From Molossus alvarezi (Eukaryota; Chordata; Mammalia; Chiroptera; Molossidae): DNA of 64,000 bases. Below, piece after piece: positions 1 through 11,254 of this stretch. Positions within the stretch are counted from its first letter, which is position 1; the number at the start of each line of letters is the position of its first letter. The stretch is taken from the NCBI GenBank assembly GCA_037176705.1, contig CM073887.1, positions 45,074,001 to 45,138,000 on the forward strand, read 5' to 3'. Both the position numbers and the translations under genes were made by a program. The notes under the pieces are model-generated. The model saw only the letters and a program-made list of their open reading frames with translations, had not been told where the DNA came from and made no database searches.

Positions 1-125
1 CCCACCACCACATCAAAATTACAACAAAACTACAGAACAATCATTATTCTGCACCACCTGAAATCTGGCTGAATGGAAGTCCTACAATTAGGCAATTAAA
101 GAAGAAGCCACATTGAGACTGAAGT
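1..125 (+). repeat. possible LINE-1 fragment at window edge
   Basis: The text (hexamers such as 'aaaattacaacaaaactac', then 'gaatggaagtcctacaa') resembles the 5' part of laurasiatherian L1 elements as I remember it. It is cut by the window edge, so neither extent nor family can be settled. Confidence 0.35.
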
Positions 126-129
126 TGAG

Positions 130-225
130 ACTGAAACTCGGAGAAGACAACTAACTCATCCGAGGTCACAGAGCCAATATATAGAGGTGCCAGGTGCTAC
201 CCAGCTCTGTCTGGTTCCAGAAGCC
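130..225 (-). repeat. MIR remnant
   Basis: An 'actgaaactcggagaag ... gaggtcacagagcc ... tctggttccagaagcc' pattern matches the reverse strand of a mammalian-wide MIR SINE, heavily diverged. Confidence 0.4.
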
Positions 226-1673
226 ATGATCACCCCCTCTTCAGGCCTTAGTTTTTTCAAACCTTGCTAAGTTTCAGTGGTGAAAATGCTATTATTTGCT
301 AAATTGTTTTTGGATGATGTTGGATATTTCCTTGTGCTTGTCACATTGATTACAACTTTCGACTTTCTGTCCTTTAACACCTTTCAGGCCTTTCCAGTTG
401 AGACCAGGGATGTTAATGAGATAAGAGAGCCTAGAGGCTTCATGAGTCATACATCTATGTGTCTACATCTGATGTGTCTGGCCTCCTTTAGGAAGGGCTG
501 AAAAGACATGTCCAAATGCCCGGGAGCAGGGTGACATCTCTTGCATTTAAACATGGGACATGGGCAGAGAGGACATGGGTTGAGAATGCTACGCAGGATC
601 CCAGTCATTAGAGAGCACACAGATACCCACCTGCTGAAGAGCTCAGCTTTAGTTCAAGAGGCTAAGAGCCCCTCAGCTTGGGGTGGGTGCCCTGCAAGGT
701 GACACCCAGTCTCCCAGAACTGAGCCAGCTTCCCCCAATTAGCGCTGCCACGTGGGTGGGATGAGAAGCTTGAAATCTTCACTGAGCTTCGCCTCCTGCT
801 TTCTGAGGTGATGAGCACCCAGAGGATCTCTGGGAGAAATGAGGCCCTGCCGAACACTTCCAGATCCATTTTATTTTTTCTTCTGAAGGAACCAGATGCC
901 CAGTCGGCAGTGTACTAGTGGCTCCCCAGAAAGAAAAGCTCTGACCCATGGTGTTTTCAGATTCCTGTGGTGTAAATACTTCCATCGTGGCTGACTTCAA
1001 ACTACCAAACTACCCACACGAGGTCACTGGACACCGAGCTGGAGCTGCAGTGCACCACGAAGCCCAGGGAATTGGCTTAACAGTCTCAAATGGGAAAGGC
1101 TGCAGGCAGGGAGCCACATCTGGGAGTACCCAGTGAGAATGCACAGAAGGGGCATCCTGGTGGGCTAGGGGCAGAGCCTCCCACTGGACAGCAGTGTTGG
1201 TGGGGAGCATGGCGGTGGGGTGGCCCAGGCGGAAGCAAGGTCCACACAGCCTCCAGGGCAGTGGGGATGGGGAGTGGGCAAGAGGAAGTGAATTCTTTCA
1301 GAGCTAAGAGAAGCTCATCCAGCCTGGGTGAGAGGACGGGCAAGCCGCTTCAGTGCACAGGTGAGGCGATCGGGATGTCCTCAGACCAGATGGAAACACC
1401 CCGCTTCCATTTCCCAAGAATAAGAATTCTCCCGTAGGACCTTGCCAGGAAGAGAGACATTTAGATTAGAGCTTCCAGAGTTCACACAGACAATTCTTGT
1501 CACTCAGTGAATCTCGCATAGGCTCTCTCCCAGGTGAGGGACATGGCATCAGGCTGAACACAGTGGAGGACACACCTGGGCTCCTGTTAGAACAGGTAAA
1601 GCTTGAGTGAAGGTGTGGAACAAAATCAAGACAACTTAGTGGGTCTCCTGTCACTTAAATTGGATAAATGGTG
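226..1673. other. no recognised feature
   Basis: Mixed-composition sequence with only short overlapping ORFs (up to about 115 codons) on both strands. None has a recognisable domain. I see no repeat family I can name. Confidence 0.5.
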
Positions 1674-1950
1674 CAGGTGGTCCCTCTTGTGGGTGGGATA
1701 CACAGCCCAACACCCCCAGTGGATGCTGAAACCACAGATAGTACTGAACCCTATATATACTATGTTTTTTCCTAGACACATATGCCTGTGATAGAGTTTA
1801 ATTAATAAATTAGGCACAATAAAGAGATTAACAATAATAATTAATAATGAGATAGAACAATGATAACAATATATAAAAAGTTATGTGTAATAAAAGTTAT
1901 GTGAATGTGGTCTCTATCTCTCTCAAAATATCTTGTACTGTACTTACCCT

Positions 1951-2200
1951 TTCTTTTTTTTTTCCTCACCTGAGGATATTTTTCCATTTTTTGTACAGAT
2001 AGAGTGGGAGGGAGAGAGAGGAAGGGAGAGAGAGAGAGAAACATCGACGTGAAGAGACACATCGAGTGGCTGCCACCCGCACGACCAACCAGGGCCGGGG
2101 ACAAACTGCAACCGAAGTACGTGCCCTTAGTGGGAATCGAACCCGGGTCTCTCCAGACCGCAGGCCGACGCTCTAACCGCTGAGCCAAACTGGCCAGGGC
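1951..2200 (-). mobile_element. Ves SINE (full length)
   Basis: Reverse-strand Ves: T-run, 'cctcacctgaggata' tail box, CT-rich body, then the tRNA-like head ending 'aactggccagggc'. It is the first of three SINEs stacked inside the Tigger fossil. 'tacccttt' occurs before it and again after the next copy. Confidence 0.92.
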
Positions 2201-2455
2201 TTTTTTTTTTTTTTTTTATCCTCACTCAAGGACATTTTTCCATTTTTTGTTCAGATACAGAGGGAGGGAGAGAGAGAAAGAGAGAGAGAGAGAGAGAAAC
2301 ATAGATGTGAAAGGGACACATTGGCTGCCACCCGCACGACCAACCAGGGCTGGGGACAAACTGTAACCAAGGTGTGTGCCCTTAGCGGGAACTGAACCTG
2401 GGTCTCTCTGGACCGCAGGCTGACGCTCTAACTGCTGAACCAAACCAGCCAGGGC
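2201..2455 (-). mobile_element. Ves SINE (full length)
   Basis: Begins in the T-run directly abutting the previous copy and ends 'accagccagggc'. The sequence 'tacccttt' after it repeats the target left of the first copy, so the two were stacked at one target. Confidence 0.92.
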
Positions 2456-2460
2456 TACCC

Positions 2461-2695
2461 TTTCTTTTTTTTAATCCTCACCCGAGGATGTAGTTTTATT
2501 GATTTCAGAGAGAGGAAGGGGGAGAGAGAGAGGGAAACATCTGTGTGAGAGAGAAACATGGATTGATTGGCTCCTGTATGCACCCTGATGGAGATGGAAC
2601 TCACAGCCTGCGTATGTGCCCTGACTGGGAGTTGAACCCGAAACCTTTTGGTGTACTGGGCGACACTCCATCCAACTGAGCCACCCTGCCAGGGC
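2461..2695 (-). mobile_element. tRNA-derived SINE, older relative of Ves
   Basis: Its head, read on the minus strand, is 'gccctggcagggtggctcag' followed by 'caccaaaaggttt', unlike the main Ves head. The tail before the A-run is 'aaatcaataaaactacatcc'. It sits in the same target region as the two Ves copies. Confidence 0.8.
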
Positions 2696-2781
2696 CTTGC
2701 CCTTCTTGTGATGATGTGTTGACCACGGGTAAGTGAAACCACAGAATGTGAAACCGTGGATAAGGAGAGGGGACTGCCGTA

Positions 2782-3182
2782 TTTCCTCCACAGCCTAACC
2801 CAGCAATGTCCCAATGCAGCACTCTGCTGTCAGTATTGCTCTTGTCCTTACCAGAGTGACCTTTCTCACAGGCAAACCTAACCATGCAGATATTCCTTCT
2901 TGCTTAAAAACCCTTCCCTGGAGAGAGTTCATTCTTTTGTACAGGAGACAGGTTTTTCCTGGTGGGACCTCTACTCATCTGTCCGTCTTTATTTGCTACT
3001 CTGCTCCTGGTAACTTCATTTGATCTAGGTGGCCATTCCCAATAAAGCTGTGTTTGTTTGTTTGATTCTAGACCTTCATATTTGTTTTTAGTCTTTTCCC
3101 AGCTCTGTGGGGGCTATTCCCATGCCTGACATCTTGAGTCACATGTATAGTTTTATTATTAAACCCCCAGCTTTGCTTTTTT
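2782..3182. other. no recognised feature
   Basis: Apparently unique intergenic sequence containing a short TTTG run (about 3050-3064). No domain-bearing ORF. Confidence 0.5.
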
Positions 3183-3438
3183 TTTTTTTAATCCTCACCC
3201 AAGGACATTTTTCCATTTTTTTGTTCAGGTAGAGTGGGAGTGAGAGAGAGAAAAAGAGAAAGAGAGAGAGAGAGAAACATTGACGTGAAAGGGACACATT
3301 GAGTGGCTGCCACCTGCACAACTCAACCAGGGCTGGGGACAAGCTGCAACCGAGGTACATGCCCTTAGCGGGAACCAAACCCGGGTCTCACTGGTCCGCA
3401 GGCCAACGCTCCAACCGCTGAGCCAAACCGGCCAGGGC
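3183..3438 (-). mobile_element. Ves SINE with 15-bp TSD
   Basis: A complete reverse-strand copy. 'cagctttgctttttt' precedes it (from about 3168) and recurs at 3439, directly inside the end of the L1 fossil that follows. Confidence 0.93.
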
Positions 3439-3793
3439 CAGCTTTGCTTTTTTCACTACCTTTTTATTGTGGCAAAATACATATAACATAAATTTGCCAT
3501 TTTAATCACTTAAGTGTAGAATTTAGTAACATTAGTTATATTCACAATTGTGTAACCATCACCACTATTTCCATAATTTTTCACCACCCTAAACAGAAAG
3601 TTTGTACCTATTAAGTAATAACAAACTCCCCATTTTCCACTTAACCCAACCCCTGGTAATGTTGTCTAATCTACTTTTTGTCTCTATGAATTTTCCTATT
3701 CTAGATATTTATATAAATGAAGTCATACAATATTTGTCCTTTTGTGTCCAACTTCTCCTACTTAGTATCATATTTTCAAAGTTCACCCATGTT

Positions 3794-4010
3794 GCCCTGG
3801 CTGGTTTGGCTCAGTGGTTAGAGTGTCGGCTGGCAGACCAGAGAATCCTGGGTTCAGTTCCCGCTAAGGGCACATACCTAAGTTGCAGTTTGTTCCCGGC
3901 CCCTGTTGGAGTCGTGTGGGTGGCGACCACTTGATGTGTCTCTCTCACATCGATGTTTCTCTCTCTCTCCCTCCCATTCTATCTGATGATAAATGCAAAA
4001 AAAAAAAAAA
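3794..4010 (+). mobile_element. Ves SINE, short-tail variant
   Basis: Head and CT-rich body are normal. The copy then ends 'gatgataaatgc' plus the A-run, lacking the usual 'gtcctcgggtgaggat' box. A 16-bp TSD, 'aagttcacccatgttg', occurs at 3778-3793 and again after the A-run. Confidence 0.92.
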
Positions 4011-4049
4011 AAGTTCACCCATGTTGTAGCATGTGTGAGAATTTCTTTT

Positions 4050-4144
4050 TTTTTTTTTTTGTATGTGCCCCTAGCGGGAACCAAACCTGGGACTCTCTGG
4101 TCCACAGGTTGATGCTCCAACCGCTGAGCCAAACCGGCCAGGGC
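4050..4144 (-). mobile_element. tRNA-only mini-Ves SINE
   Basis: An 85-nt tRNA-like head, then A(n), with no body. A TSD 'agaatttctttt' occurs at 4038-4049 and 4145-4156. It carries 'ggttggagc' and 'gctaggggcacatac' where full Ves copies have 'ggttagagc' and 'gctaagggcacgtac'. Sister copies are at 19692 and 53014. Confidence 0.88.
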
Positions 4145-4345
4145 AGAATTTCTTTTCTTTTAATGGCTGAATAATATTCCCTTGTATGACTATACCATAC
4201 TTTCTTTCTCCATTGATCTGTTTATGGACACTTAGGTTATTTCCATCTTTAGGCTATTGTGAATAATTCTGCTCCAGACATTGGCATATACTTCACAGGT
4301 GTTCCCCTCCACATGGTAAGAGCTTATTTCTATTGTAGACCTGGC

Positions 4346-5994
4346 TAACTTCTGTTTATCTTAGAGAATCCTTGATAAATAGAAAATAGTGGAACAGGAG
4401 CCCAAACCCAGCTCTGTGTCCAGGAATGTTTCTGAATTACAGGTTTTTCCCACACGAGCTGCATAATGAAAGTGGGAGTGTTGAGGGTGGCAGAGCCTGA
4501 AGAGGCTCCAGTAACCCTGGAGTTAGAGACAGGGCTGGGCAAAGGGTACGGAGTGGATCCACCTTTGATGCTCGTGCTCACAGGCAGCCACTCTCGGAAA
4601 GCAACAATGTATATAGATTGCTGTGGGACGTGCATGGATGACAGTTCGCGGGAGAAGACTGGAAAAGAATGGGCGATAAATGGGAAGAAGAGATATTATA
4701 TTAAGTGGTCATTTAAATATTCAGCAGAACTTTAGTCAAGCTAGCAAATCACTACTATAATAATCAATCTGGTCAAATAAAGACAAAGTGGAGTAGTGGG
4801 GATGCCAGCACGCAGTTTCATTTCCTATGCTTTTAAGTGAGCATAAGTGATACAGCGTACCGAATACAAAAAGGCCATTCAATCGAGCATATGTGAAATG
4901 CCATGATCTAGCCTGACATTGGTCAAACCCAGTTCATTGCTGTTAATGTGCCTCCTCAGAAGTAGTCACTGAAAGCCTCTTTGATTTTCTGTCCCTGCCC
5001 CAAAGCTTTGAGGCCTTGTATTGGATTCTGTCAGCATTTACTGGGAAGTTGTAAGATATTCCACTTTGTATACTGTGAAGTCCCTTTATGACTGTAGTCA
5101 AGCGCTATCAGGAAGTAAACAGCCAGCATCTTCTTTCTGGGTCTTTTCCTTCCAGACACCAGGTGTTAACAACAGGTATGAATCGTGGAGGGCAGAATTT
5201 TAGGCATGCGTGGCAAAGGAAATTTTTGGATGTGGCAATGTCGCCACGCTTCATGTCACGCCATCAAGACACATCATATACTCAGCTTGGCTGAAAAGCC
5301 AGTCCTGCCTGGACAGGTCCACTCAAGACTGAGACACTCTGACAGGAAGTGGGCTTTGAAAGAAATGTCCTGCTTCCTGGGGTTGAGCTAACTAGGCAAT
5401 TCTGTGCTACCTTGAAACAGCCTGAGAGGATCGAAGTGGATGTGGCTGAAAGAAGGAAGCAAACAGGAACCTTGGGGAATAAGCGTGGAAATCAGTTTTG
5501 TCTCCTCCTCAATTTCCTCAGCCTAGTGAGAGAAACCACAGCCAGTTCTAAGGCAGACCGCGAGGAGCCCCCAGATGGCGTGGTCACTGGGTCATTCTTG
5601 GGAGCCCTCGTGGGTTTCTAGTTCCCTCTCCACATCCAAGTCCACGCTCAGGAAAGGGAAACTCGAAGGCTTCCAGACATTAGCCCTGTGCAAAAATCTT
5701 GAAGAGCATAAATTTCCCTTTTACATCCGCCTCTCCTTCCTCTCTGTGGGGCTTCCGTCTCCCTGCCTCAGTTACTGACTCTTTGTCTCTTACAACTTCC
5801 CTGTTTCCTTCATGTAATTACCTTTACCTGATTATTGAAAGGATGTTATATACTAATGCATACTAAGGCATGACTGAGTAAAAATATCTTATTATACGGA
5901 CTTTTGCATGAAGAGTTACATTTTCAAAGTAATTCTTTTATCAGTAATTTCAAAATATTACATCCAATCAATAATCCAGTGTAATATGTTTTAA
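4346..5994. other. no recognised feature
   Basis: Apparently unique intergenic sequence. Several ORFs of 60-90 codons (for example 4466-4735 and 5349-5621, plus strand) overlap one another and resemble no family I know. Confidence 0.5.
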
Positions 5995-7095
5995 ACCCAA
6001 GAGATGGAGAAAGATATACCATGCTAACACTAATCAAGAGAATACCAAAATAGCTATATGACTTTCAGGCAAACTGGACTTGGAATTCAGAGTAAGGAAA
6101 ATTATCAGGGATGAACAAGGGGAATTACGTAATGATAAACATATTAATAAAGAGGTCAGTTCTTCCTTAATGTTTATACTCTTAATAACAGTGTCAAAAT
6201 ATGAGGCAAGACTGATAGAATTGCAAAGAGAAATAGATGAATCCACGATTGTAGCTGAATACTTCAACAGCCCCTGTCAGAAATGAACAGATGCAGCACA
6301 CAGAAAATCAGCAGGATATAGTTGGACTCAACAATACCATCAATCAACTGGATATAATTAACATCTATTGACTATTTCACTCAGCAATAGAAAACACATC
6401 CTTCTCAAGCTCACACATGAAATAGTCACCAAGACAGACCACATTCTGGGCCACAAAGACACCTTAACAATTTAAAATAATTGAAAATATACAAAGTATG
6501 TTCTCAAAGCACAATGAAATTAGACTAGAAATCAATAACAAAAAGATAACTGGAAAATATTTGGAGGTTACACAACACACTTCTAAATAAGGCATAGGTC
6601 AAATAAGTCTCAAGAGAAATTTAAAAATATTTTGAACTAAATGAAAATATAATTTATTAGAATTTGGAGAACATGGGGAAAGCAGTGCTAGGGGGAATTT
6701 ATAATATTGAATGCATATTTTAGAAGAGAGAAAAGATCTAAAACTAGTAACATAAGCTTCCACCTTAGGAAACTCAAAAAGAAGAGCAAATTAAATCCAA
6801 AACAAGCAGAAGAAAATAAATCACAAAAATTACAGCAGAAATCAATGAAATTGAAAATACAAAATCAATAGAGAAAACTAAACCAAAATCTGATTTTAAA
6901 AAAATCAATATAAGGATAAATCTCTGGTCAGAATAACCAAGGAAAAAAAGAAAAAAGATACCAATTGCTAATATCAGAAATGAAAGATCTGATGTACATT
7001 AAACATACATAAATAAATTACTTAAATATACTAAGAAATGTGAATACTGATCCTAGGGACATTAAAAGGATAATAAAGAAATATGAATAATTCTA

Positions 7096-7346
7096 GCCCT
7101 GGATGGTTTGGCTCAGCGGTTAGAGTGTCGACCTGCGGTCCAGAGAGACCCAGGTTCGGTTCCCGCTGAGGGCACATACCTCAGTTGCAGTTTGTCCCCA
7201 GCCCTGGTTGGGTCCTGCGGGTGGCAGCTACTTGATGTGTCCCTTTCACGTGGATGTTTCTTTCTTTCTCTCTTCCTCTCTCTCCCTCCCACTCTATTTG
7301 AACAAAAAATGGAAAAATGTCCTTGAGTGAGGATGATAAAAAAAAG
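7096..7346 (+). mobile_element. Ves SINE with 17-bp TSD
   Basis: Full-length copy inside the L1 ORF2 fossil. 'aaatatgaataattcta' (7079-7095) recurs as 'aaatgtgaataattcta' (7347-7363), one mismatch. Confidence 0.93.
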
Positions 7347-7870
7347 AAATGTGAATAATTCTATGCCCACAAATTTGACAACTTAGATGAAATGGATCAA
7401 TTTCTTGAAAGACACAAGTCTTTCTGCCAAATTCTTTTCTACCAAAATTCACACAAGGAGAAATATACAGTTTGAGTTGGCCTTTATCTACTAAATAAAT
7501 TGAATCCATAATTAATAGCCTTCTAAAACTGAAAGCACCAGACTCAGATTGGCTTTACTGATGACTTCTCACACACATTTAAAGAAGAAATAATATCAAT
7601 TCTTCATCATCCCTTCCAGAAAATAGTCAACGGGAACACTTCCTAATTTATCCTGTGAGGACAGCATTTGGACAACTACCAAAACCAGCACAGACATTAC
7701 AAGAAAGGAAAACTACAAACCAGTATCTCTCATGAACATAGAATAAAAATTCCTTAACAAATTATTAGCAAAATGAATCCAACAATATATAAAAAGAATT
7801 ATATACCATGACCAAGACCAAGTGGGATTTACCTCAGGGATACGAGGCTATTTCAACATTCAAAAATCCA

Positions 7871-8043
7871 GCCTTGGCCAGAGTGGCTCAGTTTGTTGCC
7901 CTGTGCACCAAAAGGTTTGGGGTTCGATTCCTGGTTAGGACACATGCCTGGGTTGTGGCCTCAATCCCCCAAGGCAGCCAACACATCACACATTGGTGTT
8001 TCTCTTTCTCTCTCTAACATTCCATTTAAAGATTTTTTTAAAA
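7871..8043 (+). mobile_element. older tRNA-derived SINE
   Basis: Head 'gccttggccagagtggctca', 'caccaaaaggtttggggttcg' B-box region, short CT stretch, A-rich end. It interrupts L1 text that resumes at 'aatcaatgtaatccagcata'. The duplication is short ('aaaaatc'). Confidence 0.75.
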
Positions 8044-8215
8044 AATAAATCAATGTAATCCAGCATATCATCAGGCTAAAGAAGAAAAATCATATGATCA
8101 TATCAATAGATGCAGAAAAAGTACTTGACAAAATCCAATACCCATTCATGCTAAAAACAAATTCATGTTGAATCTGTTATAAAAAATATAATAAGATAAT
8201 AAATTTTACCTGGGT

Positions 8216-8900
8216 GAATAATTGGTCAAGAATACTGAGAGGAAACTCTATTTGCTAGAGTTTTTAAATGCTATAAACGGACAACTATCAAAAGGGTGTA
8301 AGATGAGATTAAAACCCCAAGTAACTTTTGCACTGAAGTTAGATTTTGACCAAAACATCACACCACTAGACCAGAGCTGCTTTTTCTTTCTGCCATCAGA
8401 ATGCTCCTCTGGACCCAGGCAGCCAAACATCAATTAGGAAGGAGCCCTCTGCCCCTTGCTGTTGGCCAAGTCTAAGGGAAGGACGATCCCAAAGGCCAAG
8501 CCTGTGCCCCCACAGTGGAGGCAGGACCATGAGGTCTGGGATGACAGCGGGGGCTTCTGAAGCTACAAGTGAACAGAATCACTTCGGTATTTAACCCCGT
8601 GTCTCCTTTAACATTCCTCTGGCAAACTACGTCTTCAAAGCATAAGGATTTAGAAAATGAGAAGTCTTTTCCATACATAACGAAAGAAGAGAAGAAATTA
8701 AGAGCTGTAAACAAGGGCAACAAAGAAGCCATGACAGTCTCCTTTCTGTTCCTAAGTGGCCTTTCACTTCTGGGGTCAGGAGGACAAATCCCTTTGTGCC
8801 AGACATTCCAAATACAAGGTCCTCTCTCGCCACGGAGGGGTGACCATCACACGCTGGCATTTCAATAGAGTGTGATTCAGAATTCTTGTTTAGAAACTAG
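8216..8900. other. no recognised feature
   Basis: Unique-looking sequence. A 99-codon plus-strand ORF (8569-8868) overlaps minus-strand ORFs and has no recognisable domain. Confidence 0.5.
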
Positions 8901-9119
8901 AAAAATTAAACCCAATTAAATGTGTTTAGAATCCAGAATATTAGAGCTAGATGAGACCATAAAAGTCACTTTTCTCATGTCCCAGTTAATCAGTGAAAAA
9001 AACTCAGCCCAAAAAGGTTAAAAGACCGGCTCACGGATACAGGACAGGAGAGTCAGGACTGAACAATATAATCTATAGGATCTGGGCTTGATGCCCAAAC
9101 TTGAAGAATTCATTTTACC

Positions 9120-9245
9120 AATCTGAGCCCATTTCTTCATCTGGAAAGAGGAGATAGTAAAAATAATTTCACAGGATTGGCGTGGGAATTAAGATAGATA
9201 ACCTGCAGAGCATAGTTCTTGCCACACAAAAGTGCTTAATAATTC
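9120..9245 (+). repeat. MIR remnant
   Basis: 'tgagcccatttcttcatctgg ... gtgggaattaagatagataac ... aagtgcttaataattc' follows the 3' half of MIR. Confidence 0.55.
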
Positions 9246-9249
9246 TTTT

Positions 9250-10140
9250 CTTTTGGTTCCCAGTGTCAGGGCCAGTCCTCAGAGCCAATTCCTGGGCTCT
9301 TTCCACTGGTCCAAATGACAGCAACAGGTAGTGTATCTTCAGGCATAGGGTCAAATTGGAGATTAAAGGGGTCACTGGGTGTGCTATCTGCAGTGGCTCT
9401 GTGGTTCTGTCATCCAGCACGGGAGGACCTGGAGTGGACTTTGTTTCTGTGTCTGCTGCTGAAGAGCATGAAAACCTAGATCCACCTATCGTTCAATTTT
9501 CCCATTTGAGAATTGTGCAAAGGTTATCAAGAATTGATATTAGCTGGTATTTTGGAAGCCTTCCCAACCGTTAAATTCAGTAAACTTTGCCTAATCTGTA
9601 TTTATGTCTACATTTGCTGGGGTTAGGATACCAAATCAAAAATCAATGAATGTAATCCACCAGGCACGCGCGCGCGCGCGTGTGTGTGTGTGTGTGTGTG
9701 TGTATCTCAGATTAGGAATGGGGGGAAATTCATAGGCATAGGAAGGTGGTCTTATTCTAAATGGAAAAATTATCAGAGTCCTTAGGTCCCCATATTTGCA
9801 GAAAGCAAGCCAGCAGGCGGCATGAGCTTGAGAGAGTGAGGTCCCAGGGATTTAAAAGAGAAGAGAGTGTTGGCAAAGGAAGGTGGAGACAACAGCAATT
9901 TAACAAGGAGCATTAGGAAATTTGCCCTATTGCCCAATGGCTCCCCAAATCTGTATTTTTTTTAGCTCTGACCTCTGCCCAGAACTCTAGACTAACACTT
10001 GAATGGTTTCTCAGGCATCTCCAATGAACTTGCTCAGAAGAGAACGCTTGCTTCTCTCCCCCTGCCCTCCCCCCTACCTTCCCCCAACACACAAAGCTGC
10101 TTCTCTTTGAGGCATCCCTTTCTCTGAAAAAGCAACATGA
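9250..10140. other. no gene; microsatellite within
   Basis: Apparently unique intergenic sequence apart from the CG/TG microsatellite at 9666-9703. Confidence 0.5.
9666..9703. repeat. (CG)n(TG)n microsatellite
   Basis: Alternating purine-pyrimidine run: about seven CG steps passing directly into about twelve TG steps. Confidence 0.95.
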
Positions 10141-10144
10141 TCCA

Positions 10145-11230
10145 CTCAGGTGCTTAAGCCAAAAATCTAGGCATTTTCCTAGATCTCTTTCTCTCATCTT
10201 CCTTCTCACTTGTAGAATCTGTGATCACGAGGCACTCAGATCCATTTTCTCCTCTCCATCTGTGTCCTGCTCCGACTCCACCCAACATCCAAGTCCAAGC
10301 TGCCATTAGTTTCTGTTCTCCAGTATCAACGTGTATCTGCAGTATCAACCCAATTAGTCTCACTGATCCCAATTGGGTTCCCCCTTCACAAACCCACCAG
10401 AATGACCTTTATTTATTTATTTATTTAATCCTCACCGGAGGATATTTTTCTATTTATCATCAGATAGAGTGGGAGGGAGGGGGAGAGAGAGAGAGAGAAA
10501 CATCGATGTGAGAGAGACATATTGACTGGTTGCCTCCTGCACGACACGACCAGGGCTGGGACAAACCGCAATCGAAGTACGTGCTCTTGACCAGAATCGA
10601 ACTCGAGACTCATCGGTCTGCAGGCCAACGCTCTAACCACCACGCGAAACCAGCCAGGGCCAGAGTGACCTTTAAGATATATACATCAGATCAAATTATC
10701 CCTCTGTTTAAAGCTTTCTAATGATTTCCTATTGCATTAGGAAAAAATGTCCTCCCTCTGAGTTACCAAGTCCCAAGCTGTCTTTTTCTAACTTACCTCA
10801 TATCCACGGTCTCTGTTCACTCCCGGTGCTCTGGACAAATTGGCCTTGCTTCTGTGCCTCAATATGCCAGTCTTGGTCCTGCCTCAGTGCCTTTGAAGTA
10901 GCCGTGCCTCTGGCTGGAATGCACTTCCCTCATCTCTGCATGGTGGGCTCCTTCAGAACTCAGCTTATCGCTCTCCACCTCGGATGACCCTTATAGGAAG
11001 CCATCCATTCACACACTATTATGTTACCTTATTTTAATTCTCTTTGCAGCAGTCACCTGTTGATAGTTCCCTCGTTTATTTCTTCAGTTACTGTCTGTCT
11101 TGCTCTACCAGAAGGGAAGCTCTACGAGACAGCAAGGATCTTTCCAATCTACTTTATATATTGTACCTTAGTGCCCAGAAATTGTTCTGGTACGTTAACA
11201 GGCAATCACAAAGATTTGTTGATGGAATTA
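10145..11230 (+). mobile_element. LINE-2 3' region
   Basis: Diverged L2: 'caagctgccattag', 'agatcaaattatccctctg', 'tgcctcagtgcctttgaag', 'ctggctggaatgcacttcc', then 'aagggaagctctacgagaca' and the terminal 'aaagatttgttgatgga'. A Ves copy splits it at 10412. Confidence 0.75.
10412..10660 (-). mobile_element. Ves SINE with 15-bp TSD
   Basis: 'ccagaatgaccttta' (10397-10411) recurs as 'ccagagtgaccttta' after the head, both halves being L2 sequence. An (ATTT)n stretch forms its A-tail remnant. Confidence 0.93.
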
Positions 11231-11235
11231 TTTGC

Positions 11236-11254
11236 GGGGGGGGGGGGGGGGGGG
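11236..11254 (+). repeat. G19 homopolymer
   Basis: Nineteen consecutive G at the end of the L2 fragment. Its length may be affected by sequencing or assembly error. Confidence 0.85.

Larger units (their letters stand above)
1674..2779. mobile_element. Tigger-like (TcMar) DNA transposon fossil, opened by three SINEs
   Basis: The left part (1674-1950) and right part (2696-2779) together read as one non-autonomous Tigger-group element. The right end, 'ccgtggataaggagagggga', is a degraded Tigger-type terminal inverted repeat partly matched by 'ggtggtccctcttgtggg' on the left. A TA dinucleotide follows the right end. About 745 bp of younger SINE DNA separates the halves. Confidence 0.6.
3450..4345 (-). 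mobile_element. LINE-1 3' fragment, old
   Basis: Phrases such as 'ttattgtggcaaaatacata', 'tgtgtaaccatcaccacta', 'ggctgaataatattccctt' and 'ggctattgtgaataattctg' are the reverse strand of a widespread L1M-type 3' region. Two SINEs interrupt it. It has no coding capacity. Confidence 0.8.
5995..8215 (+). mobile_element. LINE-1 ORF2 fossil (endonuclease to reverse transcriptase)
   Basis: Collinear with mammalian L1 ORF2. Endonuclease-domain text is recognisable near 6060-6420 ('gaccacattctgggccacaa' at about 6436). The linker and start of the RT domain follow ('caagtgggatttacctcagg', 'aatagatgcagaaaaagtac'). Many stops and indels reduce it to ORFs under 80 codons. A Ves copy (7096) and an older SINE (7871) interrupt it. 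The RT active-site region and 3' end are missing. Confidence 0.9.

Noticed and set aside
1010..1437. Overlapping ORFs of 66-115 codons on both strands
   Set aside because: Frames overlap on both strands with no similarity to known proteins and no splice or promoter context.
8569..8868. 99-codon plus-strand ORF
   Set aside because: No domain, and overlaps minus-strand ORFs of equal quality.
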